DNA of 64,000 bases from positions 124,001 to 188,000 of the forward strand of contig JAPJBO010000246.1 in the NCBI GenBank assembly GCA_030068145.1, read 5' to 3'. This stretch comes from Diplonema papillatum. Taxonomy: Eukaryota > Euglenozoa > Diplonemea > Diplonemida > Diplonemidae. Under the pieces are notes generated by a model. That model was not told where the DNA came from. It did not search any database and saw only the letters and a list, made by a program, of their open reading frames with translations. The translations under genes were made by a program, and so were the position numbers. Positions 30,910 through 42,232 of this stretch are shown piece by piece (positions within the stretch are counted from its first letter, which is position 1; every line of letters begins with the position of its first letter).

Positions 30910-31734
30910 GTCATCAGATGGGCCAAAACATTTAGTCCCAACACTCCCCCCTCCGCAGTGGAATTCGTGCATTGGGCCGCATAAAGCAAAGCACTTCGTT
31001 CACACTCTGACGACCGACCTGGTTTCTTCTTTGAATCCGTGTACCTACACACGCCTCCACAGCGCCGCCACGTAGCGTACACAGAACTTCAGCCACCGTG
31101 GTTAGGTCCACGGCACTTGCAGAAAGCGAAGTGGAACGACTAGCAGTCGACACACTTCACCAACAGTTTGGGTTCCAGCTCGCTCAGGGTCCTGGCTGGA
31201 GGGTGCGTTTTCTGGTTCAAACCAGAGTTCTTCTTTTGCCGAAGAACTGATAATCCGGGTCCGATTGACCCGAAGAAAAAAAGGAAGTTGGTATATTGTT
31301 GGGTAGCAGGCGCTCCTGCAGTGGCTCGTCTACCCCAATCCAGGCAAGGTCGCAAGGTTGCCTGTTTTGCGAGTCGGGGTCAGCACCCTGAGCTAGCGGC
31401 CACCAAAAGCACACCCCACCCTCATTTCTATGAAATATCTTCTTCGAAGAAGGCTTGATGCCAGCACCAGACATACATGAGAGGTGTGTTTGTTTGTGTC
31501 GAGGAACGGTACTCTTTCACTCTCATTCCAGTTCGTTGCGTCGTCGGGAGTTCAGAGGAAAATAAACCACAGTTATGCCCAGCACTGCAGACATAAGCCG
31601 CTGCGCGGTCCTTCGCCATTCCGCTTTGTGCAGTGAGAGACGCTTCCTCTTCTGCCGACCGGGGATAAACTGCTAAGTTATCCCGACCGAAGCCGGCAAA
31701 ATGAGCTCCCCGCTTCCCCCCCGGCGGTTGGTTA

Positions 31735-31930
31735 CACCACTAGTAAGGTACATAACTTGTGAAAATAACTAGTTATTTTATAACTAATTATTTTTGATAA
31801 CTTGTAACTAGCACGAGCTAGTTATATAACTAGCACTGCTAGCTAGTTGCTAGATATGTCCGAGCAAGTTATATATCACTAGTCATTGAGCTAGTTAATA
31901 ACTAGTGAACCCCCATAACTAGTGCATCAC
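31735..31930. repeat. AT-rich block of CTAGTTAT/ATAACTAG palindromes
   Basis: More than ten occurrences of TAACTAG or CTAGTTA in both directions. The end GTGAACCCCCATAACTAGTG resembles GTGAACCCTCATAACAAGTG at 43576-43595, so a relative exists there. Confidence 0.6.
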
Positions 31931-31984
31931 AACCCAAACCAGAACCCCCTTTTTTTAATTTGACGAAGGAAGGATGCGATATAC

Positions 31985-32635
31985 ATTGGAACCAGAAAGT
32001 TGTGATAGCACCGGAACAGGACCGAAAGTCCCCGTCCAAAGGACCCACTGAAGACCTCTAACTTTGGATTGGTATGCGTTCAAGAGCGAAACCTGAGACG
32101 AAGAACGAGGTGCACACAACACCGCGGTGAAAAAAGAATAAAAGAGGACTAGTCCAAAAGGTTTCATACCCTACCTGCGGAGTCTTACACTCCCTGCGAC
32201 CCTTTTCCCTTTCCCCTATTTTATGTTACACTTTCTTCGACGAAGACTTGATGCTAGCATCAAACATGCATGAGAGGCAGTGTTCTGCCTAACCATTAAA
32301 CTAAGTTTTTCCCCCCATTTATTTATAAGGGGTTGGGAGGATTTTTGCGTGGGGACCATACCCCCAAGGGTTCCAAAACCCGGTTTTGAGGTCGAACCTT
32401 TTTTTTTTTTAGAAAAAGAATTTGAAGAAAGGTGTGGGGGGGCCCCAAGACTAAATCCAAAGCGAATTTCTTCTTGGTGTCGGTCGCAACACTTACAAAC
32501 TTGGCTTGCCGTAGTTAAAGTGTATAATCACACCTACTTCCCTCATACTACCCGCCTCACAGCCTCAATGGTCAACCGGAGACCCTAAAACACCGAACCT
32601 CTAAATCACAATAAACGCTAAAAAGAAAAGCAGAA
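31985..32635 (+). repeat. Composite repeat element (modules L, K, C)
   Basis: Module L (GAAAGTCCCCGTCCAAAGGA ... ACACCGCGGTGAAAAAAGAA), then K (CTTGATGCTAGCATCAAACA ... AAACTAAG-T-run-C-run), then a C end (CAACCGGAGACCCTAAAACA). The same order recurs at 33752-34400. Confidence 0.6.
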
Positions 32636-32811
32636 TGCAGCAGTCGCCCCAGCTCGGAACCGGCTTGCCCACTCCCTTGATCTGCCCCAGTGCGCCGCTA
32701 CTCTGCACTCCAAAAGAAAGAGCTGGCGGATCTGACGGCAAAACTCGGGAAACGCCGGAATAGAGCTGAGGGAAAGAAGTCCTACCTCTACACTCCCCAT
32801 ATAAACCATTG

Positions 32812-32962
32812 TTTCTTTTGGATAAGCACCTGCTTTGTAGGATGATATACTTGAGGAGGCTGCCAGTTGCGAAATCTCAAAGGAGGTGAATGTGCTGCAG
32901 CCACGAAACAAAGGTAAATCTGGGTTTAGCGGCGGGCGTAATCGTTCAACGAAAACGGTGTA
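32812..32962 (+). repeat. Family A repeat, left half
   Basis: GGATAAGCACCTGCTTTGTA through GGCGGGCGTAATCGTTCAAC. Right half absent. Confidence 0.7.
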
Positions 32963-33244
32963 AAAAGAAGCACTGTAAACGACGCACAGCAACGACGACT
33001 ACATCAGACGAATAACCTCACTAACCACGGGTACCCAGTGTGCCCAGAGTGCCTTAACTGTGGCGAGCAACGAACAGTTTTACCCAGCAAACCTACCCAA
33101 AAAAAACCTTAGATTAGGGCGGAAGCAACCCGCACCACGTGAAGCACCGCAAGTGTCGCGAAACCCAAGCACTACTCTACGAGAAAATACATTAAACGCG
33201 GACAACAGACCGGTACGGGCTACAAGGCAACCCCTGCTCAACTT

Positions 33245-33465
33245 GTAGAACGTGGGGGGCCCAAGATTACACTCCACGAAGGAATGTACTTGGTGTCGGT
33301 CACAAACAGTCCCGGATATGGCTAGCCATAACCCATAACAAAAGCATGCACTAAATATACAATCCGTAACCATAAAGCCCTTTCTTGCTCTAAGAGAACC
33401 CATTCATGAACGGTCACACGGAGACCCTAAAACCCCGGTATTTCAAGCGAACTTTAACTCTGAAA
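33245..33465 (+). repeat. Family C repeat copy
   Basis: CGTGGGGGGCCCAAGATTAC, CTTGGTGTCGGTCACAAAC, CACGGAGACCCTAAAACCCC and TTCAAGCGAACTTTAACTCT in order. Confidence 0.65.
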
Positions 33466-33468
33466 AAA

Positions 33469-33740
33469 GGCCCACTTTGTAGTTGTATTGTTTTCTCGCC
33501 TTTCTAGCCTCCGTCGAACTGAGCACAAGGCAGTCCCTCGCGTATTTTTTACCCAAGCGCCAGCTTGCCAGCTTGGAAGAAAATGCTCGACTTTGCTGCC
33601 AACAGACAAAGAACCGAAGGGATCCCAAGTGCTGTAACTACCGAACACGTGTTGAACGGACGGGTGAGGTCACGCGGGTCTACCCCTACACGACAAGACA
33701 CACAAACATGACAGGAAAAAAAGTCTCCTGTCTCATACGG
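33469..33740 (+). repeat. Family A right half joined to subfamily A2
   Basis: CCCACTTTGTAGTTGTATTG...GAGCACAAGGCAGTCCCTCG (A right half), then AAGCGCCAGCTTG...GTGCTGTAACTACCGAACAC and CGCGGGTCTACCCCTACACG, which also occurs at 60597-60740 and partly at 62470-62530. Motif order shows A2 is a diverged relative of A. Confidence 0.55.
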
Positions 33741-33751
33741 GCCTGTGGGCC

Positions 33752-34400
33752 AGGATGGAAATAGTGGGCCTAAAAGTAGTGTTCAAAGATGAACACAACA
33801 TGGACAGGAAGTCCCCATCCAAAAGGTCCATCGATGGGGTTGAGAAGGAGAACGCGGTGAACGGGGAACAAGCACCGCGGCGAAAGAAAAAAAAAGAAAG
33901 GGCCGCCAGTTCCATTGCACTACCTTTGTACCTTATCTCATTGTTTTTCGAAGACTTTGCGTTTGCATCACACATGCAATGCGAGGCAGTGTTCTTCTGC
34001 CTAATAGTTAAACTTAGATTCCACCCCCACTCACACCGCTGTCCTGTCTGCGGACGCTCAGGCTCCGCGCTTGATTATGATCCGCTTTGTGCCCGTGGCT
34101 TAGAGGACCAAAACACGGTGCAGATGGGGCCAATGCTGGTGTTGAGCGTTGTTGTAACCCCTCACAGGTGGATTGCGCTCACCAACCGCTTTCTGGGCCC
34201 CCCGCCAGATGCGCCCCCGCCAAATGCGAGGCGCCCAGCAGCAGGGAGAGTGCCGCACGCACAAACCGTCCACTTTCGAAGCGCAGCGTACAACGCGCAA
34301 ACGCAAGCACATATTTGGAGTTACGGGTTAGCGCTGATAAAAGCAACGCTGACAGCAAAGGTCCCCCGGTGACCCTAAAGTACCGACCTTCTAGTCCACA
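33752..34400 (+). repeat. Second composite L-K-C element
   Basis: GGAAGTCCCCATCCAAAAGG, CACCGCGGCGAAAG, GCAATGCGAGGCAGTGTTCT and finally CGGTGACCCTAAAGTACCGA. Same module order and orientation as 31985-32635 but diverged in the middle. Confidence 0.55.
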
Positions 34401-34665
34401 AATAGCGCTAAACACCGGAATCTCAAACGAAGCAACGTACGATCAGCATCATCGGACCATATGCTGGTGAAGAATGATAGAGATAAAGGATCCCTTTGTG
34501 CTTGTTGCGTGCAGGGAAAATTCACACCTCTCTGGGAGAGGGTGCGTTTCCTGTATGAGCGCGTGGTTTGGTTGGATTCCTCGCTTATGAGCGGCACCGT
34601 TGTTCCGGAAATGGTTTCTCCGGTACTACTACGAGAACGTGAACTTGCACTCTAAAAAAACCCCC

Positions 34666-34765
34666 TCAAGCAACTTCCGCTGGTAGGAAAAGAAGCCTAC
34701 CTGGAGGAATCAACCGCCTCGGGTGGGCCAGTCTGTCACTTGATGTCGTAACCCGACGTAATCAA
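34666..34765 (+). repeat. Family D repeat
   Basis: GCAACTTCCGCTGGTAGG, GGAATCAACCGCCTCGGGTG, CAGTCTGTCACTTGATGTCG. The A-tail is short. Confidence 0.55.
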
Positions 34766-34917
34766 AAAAAGATACGCCGTCGTCCCCCGTTCCCTGGGTG
34801 TGAACCAGATGGAGTGGAGCGGTCTGTCAGTAGAACCCCAATCATCCAAAAACGGCGTCTTTCTTTTTCTGACGTGATCCGTCCAAAGTATATATCGGGA
34901 TTTTCTGTTCTTCCGCA

Positions 34918-35401
34918 GCGTTAGAACAAAATCGCCAAGCTCCATGGACAGATCAGCGAATTCGATCCAATGTGTTGCCGGCTAGATTGTGACCCTACTC
35001 AATTAGTTTTGTGGAAACAGTTCAAGGACACCCACAAGGGCTTCGCCTAGCGAGGTTTGGGCCAAACTCGGTCAGATATTTTACCCCGCGTTAGAACACA
35101 ATCGCAAAGCCCCGTGGACAGATCAGCGAAATCGATCCAATATTGCCGCAAAACTGCGGCCAGATTGACCCTACTCAATTAGTTTTGTGGAAACAGTTCA
35201 GGGGCCAAACTCGGTCAGATATTTTACCCAGCGTTAGAACACAATCGCAAAGCCCCGTGGACAGATCAGCGAATTCGATCCAATGTTGCCGCAAAACTGC
35301 GGCCAGATTGACCCTACTCAATTAGTTGCGGAAACAGTTCAGGAACACCCACCAGGGCTTCGCCGAGGTTTGGGCCAAACTCGGTCAGATATTTTACCCC
35401 G
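34918..35401 (+). repeat. Three tandem copies of a 143-171-bp unit
   Basis: Units start at 34918, 35089 and 35232 with CGTTAGAACA(A/C)AATCGC and end AACTCGGTCAGATATTTTAC. The middle unit lacks about 28 bp. Upstream is TATATATCGG followed by a pyrimidine stretch, but no RNA gene could be recognised. Confidence 0.8.
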
Positions 35402-35629
35402 TGAAATGTGCTCCGCACTGTACTTATATTGGTACACTGCCAGCTTTTTTAATCGAGACTAATTTGCTACTCCCGTTGGAGCAACTCGGACCCACTGGGA
35501 TGAATAGTTGATGACCTGAGGAGTAGAGACCCCGCTTTATGGTAAGTTTAATCCACCAGAACCCTCCCTTGTCCCCAGTTGTGCCCCGAGTGATTGGATC
35601 ACGTCAGAAGAAGAAAGACAAAGCACCCA

Positions 35630-35712
35630 AGCAACTTCCGCCGGTAGAGAAACCTGCCAAAAGGAATCAACCTCTGAGTGGACCAGTCTGACGTGGGCTG
35701 ACGTTTGGGGGC
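35630..35712 (+). repeat. Family D repeat
   Basis: GCAACTTCCGCCGGTAGAGA, AAACCTGCCAAAAGGAATCA, CCAGTCTGACGTG. No A-tail. Confidence 0.55.
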
Positions 35713-36125
35713 GGGGTTTTCTTGCAGCACCGGGAGTGTTGTCTTCCAACGCTGGAAAAAGGGGATCGTTGAGGGTCGCTAAAACACCCTCACTCTACAA
35801 TCAGAGTTCGGCGGAGTTGAAACGGCACCAAGGCTTCGCAGACGTCTTTTAGACGTCTTGTCGAGAACAATTTGCTCGAAAAAGGTGCCAATCTAGTCTT
35901 ACACGGTGAGCCGGTTGGCTACGGTCACCACAATCGGCACACGGCTGATCCGTCGTGCACAATGGAGCCCAGCCTCAGAAATCTGGAGCTTAAAAAAAGA
36001 GTGTGCACTGAAGCGAGTGTGAATTTACACGGCGCCGGACCACGACCCCTGGGGGCGCTAGCGTGACGTACTAGGATCATTCAACCGTGTTGTTTTGGTG
36101 TGCGCGTGCCTGCGTGTGGCCACAC

Positions 36126-36401
36126 CAGTGCTCCCGCTAACGAAAAAGTGCGAGGAATTCCTCAAAAAAAAAAAAAAAAGAGGCTGGAAAAAAAGAGGGT
36201 GAGGAATTCCTCACCTTTTTTCCGTTGATACCGTTCGCCGGGGGCGGAGCCCCCCCGGACCCCCCCCTCGGGTGCCCCCCTGCAACAGAAGCTAATAGCC
36301 TGCACCAAACGCGAGACTAGCGCCTAGTAGCGGGGGAGAAAAAAAGCGCTTACCCAGGATTTTGGGTTTCCTCACTAAAAGTGAGGTTAGCGGGAGCACT
36401 G
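36126..36401. mobile_element. hAT-type MITE, 276 bp
   Basis: Ends are exact inverted repeats CAGTGCTCCCGCTAAC. The flanking 8 bases are identical on both sides (GGCCACAC at 36118-36125 and 36402-36409), a perfect 8-bp target duplication as made by hAT transposases. The interior contains GAGGAATTCCTC twice around an A-tract and a G/C-run segment, and no ORF. It is non-autonomous and probably recent, since the duplication is intact. The mobilising transposase is unknown. Confidence 0.93.
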
Positions 36402-36973
36402 GGCCACACCGTTAAAAAAAAACGGTCGTCTCCGGATAATAACGCAGCAAAGCAAACCTATTTCTGCAGGTGTACAACCGGCTCCAGGAGCCGCTCGCAG
36501 CAGGCGGCGCCGCGGGCCGCGGCCGAGGAGGGTCGCGGCGAGCTGAGCACATCCGCGTTTCAGGTGTGGCTCAGACACACCCTTATTGACTCCAACTGTT
36601 GAAAGGCTGAACTCTGCTGTGCGTAGAACCGGGTTCTTATCGCCCCTCCGGTCCTCGGTCGAAATCCCCGACTGATAAAGCTAAACCCAGTGCCGGCAGG
36701 AGCCAACTGTAACCACTGCACTATTGCGGTATTAACAACAAGCAAACAAGTCTTTTACTGCCTGTCACCTGACTTTTCTGCATCTCTCTAGGGCTACTTT
36801 TCTGCACTACAGACGGACTTTTCTGCACTCGTGAGTTTTGTCGTCAACAGTGTTTTCTAGGTGCACAAACGGGGAGAAGGGCAGTAAACACAAGTGTGGG
36901 TCATTCTGGACCGCTCCGAGGCGCTTTTGATGATGTCTAAAGGAGAAAATGATGGCGAGGGAACGCCAGGGCA

Positions 36974-37288
36974 CTAGTCATCAGACTCGGAAGAGGGCGA
37001 CTCGGAAGGTACCCTGGAAATGGAAGTCTGCGTTGCTGGTGCGCTGCCAAGATTGAGGGTGGAGCCCGAGCCCATGGTGATGTTGTACCCCACACTGGTG
37101 GTGGCAAGACCAGCAGATGGAACAGCCAGCGATGGAATGGCAGCAACGGGAGCTGCGGTTTCGTGTGTTTGAGGAACGTAAGTCCCAAGCAGGGTGTCAG
37201 CAATCTGTGTCTGTGTGCCTCCGCCCGCTAGGAGGTCTTTACGAGCAAGTTTAGCTTGCGCCACGACATCCTTTTTCGCTTTCGGCAT
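36974..37288 (-). CDS. Small hypothetical protein, 104 aa
   Basis: Starts MPKAKKDVVAQAKLARKDLL and ends SESPSSESDD; Ala/Thr/Ser-rich with a basic start and acidic end. The frame stays open upstream into the inverted repeat at 37374. No family recognised. It could be the end of a transposon ORF. It is on the opposite strand to the host genes, which lowers confidence. Confidence 0.25.
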   Translation of the reverse strand: MPKAKKDVVAQAKLARKDLLAGGGTQTQIADTLLGTYVPQTHETAAPVAAIPSLAVPSAGLATTSVGYNITMGSGSTLNLGSAPATQTSISRVPSESPSSESDD

Positions 37289-37373
37289 CCCCCCACCTGG
37301 TGTGCAAGTAGCCCTCTCGTGATGCAGAAAAGTCAGTGGATCGGCAGTTAAGCTAGGTTCGTCACTGGAGAAC

Positions 37374-37464
37374 GTCGTTTTCTTGCACTCGGGTTTTCCA
37401 GATTGCCACTCGAGCCCTACGGGCTCTCGTGGCAATCTGGAAAACCCTCGTGCAAGAAAACGAC
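37374..37464. repeat. 44-bp imperfect inverted repeat, 3-bp loop
   Basis: Arms 37374-37417 and 37421-37464 share GTCGTTTTCTTGCAC, GGGTTTTCCAGATTGCCAC and GAGCCC, with a few mismatches (CTCG versus GAGG and similar). It would form a long hairpin. Confidence 0.85.
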
Positions 37465-37489
37465 TTTTCTCTGGTAGAATAAATAGCTA

Positions 37490-37635
37490 TTTTTTTTGTA
37501 TAAGCACCTGCTTTGTAGGAAATGCTTGAGGAGACTGCCAGTTGGGATAGATCAAAGGAGGTAAATGTGCTGTAGCCCACACGAAACACAGGTGAATCCG
37601 GGTTTAGTGGCGGGCGTAAGCGTTCAACAAACATT
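37490..37635 (+). repeat. Family A repeat, left half
   Basis: TTTTTGTATAAGCACCTGCT through GGCGTAAGCGTTCAACAAAC. It follows the inverted repeat closely. Confidence 0.75.
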
Positions 37636-38909
37636 TTTTTGCTTCCAAGCCTCCGACAGCGATTGGACAGTCGGGATGCCGGGGGCGGGTCTCCATGAAG
37701 AAGAGAAAAGTAAAGCAAGACTTGCCCCCTGCGCCTGCTGTCTCCGGCTGCTTCGCAGACGACACATACTGCTACTACTGCTTCCTCCATTAAACAGCAA
37801 CAAACAAAGCGATAAAAAGTATCCACTGCGCCGAAAATGAAGACATCCAAACAAGTCACCGCACTAAAAGAACGAGGTTGAGTCCAAGTAAGCCGCATAC
37901 CCCACGCGTGGTGGTGCCGTTCCGTCATTTCTTTTAAGTTTCAGCCTTTCGAATGTACTCTCCCCTGAACCGATAATCTTGATGATGATTTCACGTTCGG
38001 GGAGTGGCGAGGACCCAAAACGACTTTCCTCTCTCCTAAAAGCGGCATCGTTTATCGCAGTGGACCGCGACGGTACCTGAGCGTCTTGGATCCCACGCTC
38101 CCGTGTTTGATTGCATGAACGCAGCTGATTCAGATCAAGACGCACGCCTAATATTGCGCGCTGCTGGCAGCTGCGCCCCGTCCTAGAGGGTGCATGACTG
38201 ACTAGACCCATGATCAGACTGTCTCGACCCTCCAGCGTTAACATTCGAAGCCGCTGTTCTCTGGTCATCACTGGCGGCTGCGAAAGAGTTTTCCCTGGAT
38301 TTCCAGGTACACTATCTTCCTGTCAGGGGTGAGTCGCAGCAAGATACATCGAGCGTAAAAACACTCCCCACACAGACGTGCACGCCTTGCGTTGTCACAC
38401 GGTGCGCTCCCGCCTTCGAAGCTGGAGTTAGTGTTCGGCAGGAAAAAGGGGGACGCGAGGAAAGCGACATCCGCTATTTAGGGGGTGACAATGAATACGA
38501 TCGGCGCCCCACGTCCGCTTTTTGTCACTTCGTCAAAAAGCGTCGGATGGCAGCGTGCTGTGCTAAATCACTCAAAACAGGGTTTGCACACGTACGCACC
38601 AACAAATGTTCGCTGCGGGGGTTTTACCAGGCGTCTGGCAGTGTGGGGGATGCGGTGCGCTGAACACCAACGTCGCAATAAATCGGGTGCTTTGCTGCCA
38701 AGATTTTTTTGGTCGTATAAGATCGCAGATCTTAGAACATTAATATATCCGACGAATACCTAACACTCGTTACAAGGTTAACGAACCCCGTCGCTACCGA
38801 CGTTGTGACAAACACACCGAATCACTGCCTGACCTTTCTACTTTCGATTTATGCATCATCCGCGACGGTGAAGAGCAGACGGAGCCAGTATACGCGGTAG
38901 GAGGAGGAT

Positions 38910-39132
38910 GTATTATACAAGAACCTGCTTGTAGGAAAAATACTTGAGGAGGCTGCCAGCTGCAAAAGATCAAAGGAAGTAACTGTGCTGTAGCCCACAC
39001 GAAACACAGGTGAATCTTGGTTCAGTGGTGGGCGTAAGCGTTCAACAAAAACGACCCGCTTTGTAGTTGTATTGTTTCTCCCCCTCTAGCCTCCTTCTCG
39101 AAGTAAGCAGAAGGCAGCCCCTCGAGTTTTTT
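38910..39132 (+). repeat. Family A repeat, full length
   Basis: Left half from ATTATACAAGAACCTGCTTG, then GACCCGCTTTGTAGTTGTAT, ending AGGCAGCCCCTCGAG and a T-run. Confidence 0.8.
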
Positions 39133-40071
39133 TATCCGCGGGCAAATGTACGCAAGCAAGGGGAGCGGGGAGAACAAAACTGCACCTTCCGTTTTTTTAG
39201 AGTGAACCCGTGGATCAAGAAACAGAAGAAAAAAAAAGCTTGAAAGACAACCGACAACACGTCAAACGTGGTCGTCGGCCTGCATGCCATCAGTTGCGAA
39301 GCCGGTGCAATCCCTCCTGATGGACTGTGAATATACCGCAGGGTACGCCATGAACGACAGCACCAGGCAGTTCTATGCAGCTCGGGACGGGCCTGCTATA
39401 GACCGTGGTGCAAGGCGATGCGCCGTGATGTACAGCGGTGCGCGATGCGGCATCTCCAGGGAACAGCGGTGGACCGGCTTCGTGCCATGCTTAGAACCAC
39501 GATTCTAAGTCACGGCTTGGTGGCAGCGGAGGCAGAACAGAATTATGTGTAGCAAATGTTGGTGCGCGGGCAAAAGCCTCTCAAATGTTCTGAACAAACG
39601 AAGGGCCGGTGGTGCTTTACTGCGCTCATGCGCGTGCGCCTCTTCCTCAGCTCTGGGTTGCGCCTTCCTCTATTTATGAAGCGGCGGCAACGAGTCTGCA
39701 GACACTGGACACGCGTAGACAAAAGCAGGTGCTTATTCAAAAAGAATCGCCTTCTTGATCCTGGGAGTAGGTTACCATCGACGTGCTGGCACCAGGATCT
39801 GGCGGCTCTTGGTCAGGGTTCGAGGGCGCGGCCTCCTCCGGAGAAAAGCCGCCTCTCTGGATCACTGGGTTGCGTCCAGGAGGGAATAGTTGAGTTGCAG
39901 CTCTTGACAAAGATAGATGGAAAAAAGAAGGTGTTTTTTATTCTTCGCTTTTTCTACGGGGCTGTCGGTCCAGCTTTTAGCTTTGTAGGTTCTCTCGACT
40001 CCCCAAATCGTGGTTAGCACAAACTCAAGAGGTCTAATCAACTATTCCCTGCAGTATTAGCATACTTTCAA

Positions 40072-40333
40072 GAAGAAAAGCCGCCTCTTTGGATCACTGG
40101 GTCTCAGGAGGGAGAAAGCCGCCTCTTTGGATCACTGGGTCTCAGGAGGGAGAAAGCCGCCTCTTTGGATCACTGGGTCTCAGGAGGGGAGAAAGCCGCC
40201 TCTTTGGATCACTGGGTCTCAGGAGGGGAGAAGCCGCCTCTTTGGATCACTGGGTCTCAGGAGGGGAGAAAGCCGCCTCTTTGGATCACTGGGTCTCAGG
40301 AGGGGAGAAAGCCGCCTCTTTGGATCACTGGGT
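40072..40333 (+). repeat. 38-bp minisatellite, seven copies
   Basis: AGCCGCCTCTTTGGATCACT and GGGTCTCAGGAGGGGAGAA repeated almost without change; a related unit sits at 39845-39880. Its length is not a multiple of three, so all frames stay open through it without meaning. Confidence 0.92.
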
Positions 40334-40744
40334 CGTGTCCAGGAGGGTGCGAATCGCTCAGCGTCGTACCCGGCGCCCAAACGCGTCCCCGCGGCAAAAG
40401 CCCCTGTTGGAACAATGGACGAGGTGGCATCAGCCGCTCCACAGTTCTTCCTCAAGCAGTAGTTTCTTGCTGAGACTTTCTGCGAGACACTCCAGAACCG
40501 CCGCCCTTGCGGCACACAAGAGGCTTTGACTAGCCACTCTTGTGAAACCCGGAAGGAAAAATAAAGGGTTGCGCATTGGGACAAGATCATTGCTTTTTAC
40601 ACTTGGGCGGGACACCACGGTCGGGCGAGCGACACCGTGCATAAGGTTGAGAATGCCTGAGGGGGGGGGGCAAACAGCTACAAATGCGCGGCACCCCACT
40701 GGGGTTTGAGACTGTGACGTATGCCTTGTCGGCAGCATTACGGG

Positions 40745-40812
40745 GCGGTGGCGGGGACCGGATACTCCCCGGAGAGATGTCCCCTGCACTCTAGCTCGTC
40801 TCTCGCTTTTGG
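40745..40812 (+). repeat. Dispersed repeat M, copy 2
   Basis: GACCGGATACTCCCCGGAGA and CCCTGCACTCTAGCTCGTCT; pair of 17385-17455. Confidence 0.65.
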
Positions 40813-42051
40813 GCCGACGGACTGAACCTACCAAGTCGCCACCGTGCTCGTTTTGCTACGCCAAGCAAGGCCTAGGGTCTTTGGCGAAGGGGGGAGAGGT
40901 TTCAACTGGGCGACGGGGAAACACTCGAGGTGCCGTCTACACTCATTGTTCCAAGGAACAATTTGTTGAATTCAGAAAATGGTGGCTACCTCGAGGTTTC
41001 CCTTCGAAACAGGCGTATTCCTCAGAAGGAGTCCAAAGGTGTTGAACACTTCAGCCCATCCCCGAGAAAAGTTCGCAAGCGTTGCCCCTCACTGGCTTCT
41101 CAACCAGTTCCTCTCTTCTCGTCCCGAAGACTTGGTTTCAAGTTTTATAAAAAAACACAAGGAAAACAGTGTCAACCGGAGACTTGAAAACACCGGCTTC
41201 TTAAAACAAGAACTAGTCTGAAACCCCAACACCCGCGCGCACACGCACGCCTCTCTCCAGACGACAAATCCGTCATTCACTCCATCTTAATGTTTCGCCG
41301 GCTGCGTGTGGTTCAGTGAAGATGTAACCTTGAGGCCTTCACTGCGAAACAGTTGTACGGGTCTTGCTGCAGTCGCTCAGCTCCTGTGCGGTTGAGTGTT
41401 GTGCTTTTGCTGCGGATTGAAGCAAGGGTACGATGCTGAGCAGTCCTGTGCCCTCTTGCGGCTGGGAATCTTCCTGGATCGATGCCATTTCCGGCTTCCT
41501 TCCAGGCGTGTTAACGCCTCGTTTGATATCCGCTCTCTCTGCCTTACTTCCTGTCTTGGGCCCTTGAAGCTGGGAACCGTCCTGGGTCGATGTCATCTTC
41601 CGCTACCTTCCGGGTGTGTCGGGTCGATCTTGGCGGCGTTGTTAGGTAGTCTGCTCTGCCTTCCGTGCGTCTCCAAGGCGGTCAGGCAGACATGTAGTTA
41701 GTTTGAAGTGTCGATTCCCACCGCTCAGCAGCCTCGGCCTACCACGAGAGTTGCGCGGCGCTTTGCGACGGCCGAATTATAAGAGGAAAAAAAGAAGAAA
41801 AGGAGAAAGTGCGACAAACCCCAGCTTCGTGTGCGAAGGGGTGATATAAAAAAAAACGGAGAAAACGCAGCCAGGACCCGTGATTCTTTTGAGTGCAGCA
41901 ACTCGGAGGGGCGAAAGACAGAAGGCCGGGGGATAGTAGCATTGAATGCGGCAGCCGTTTGCCTTTCTTGGTTGAAGTACGGGGGCTAACATGCGAGAGT
42001 GGTTTGATTGCGAGAATGTGGTCGCAATCGTTTTTTTTTTTTTTTTTTTTT

Positions 42052-42232
42052 ACTTTTTGAATAAGCACCTGCTTTGTAGGAAGTACTAGAGGAGGCCGCT
42101 AGTTGCAAATCATAAAGGAGGAACTGCCACGACACGCGAGGGCGACCGTTTAAACATTTTGATAAAAGAGACTTGCTTTGTGTTTGCGGCACTCCTTTGG
42201 AGTGAGTAACAGGCGGCACGTCTGAGTATTTC
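42052..42232 (+). repeat. Diverged family A repeat after a T-tract
   Basis: GAATAAGCACCTGCTTTGTA; the middle is replaced and the right half is degraded (TGAGTAACAGGCGGCACGTC). Confidence 0.55.

Larger units (their letters stand above)
30493..31984. other. Repeat-rich intergenic stretch
   Basis: Contains a 24-nt A-tract (30643), a family A copy, a partial family K copy (about 31435-31490) and the AT-rich palindromic block at 31735-31930. No gene seen. Confidence 0.55.

Noticed and set aside
36460..36570. GC-rich island that looks like an exon bounded by TGCAG and CAGGTGTGG
   Set aside because: Too short, all frames ambiguous, and no neighbouring exon to join.
39284..39508. 74-codon + frame
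   Set aside because: Varied composition but no domain, no homologue recognised and no flanking signals.
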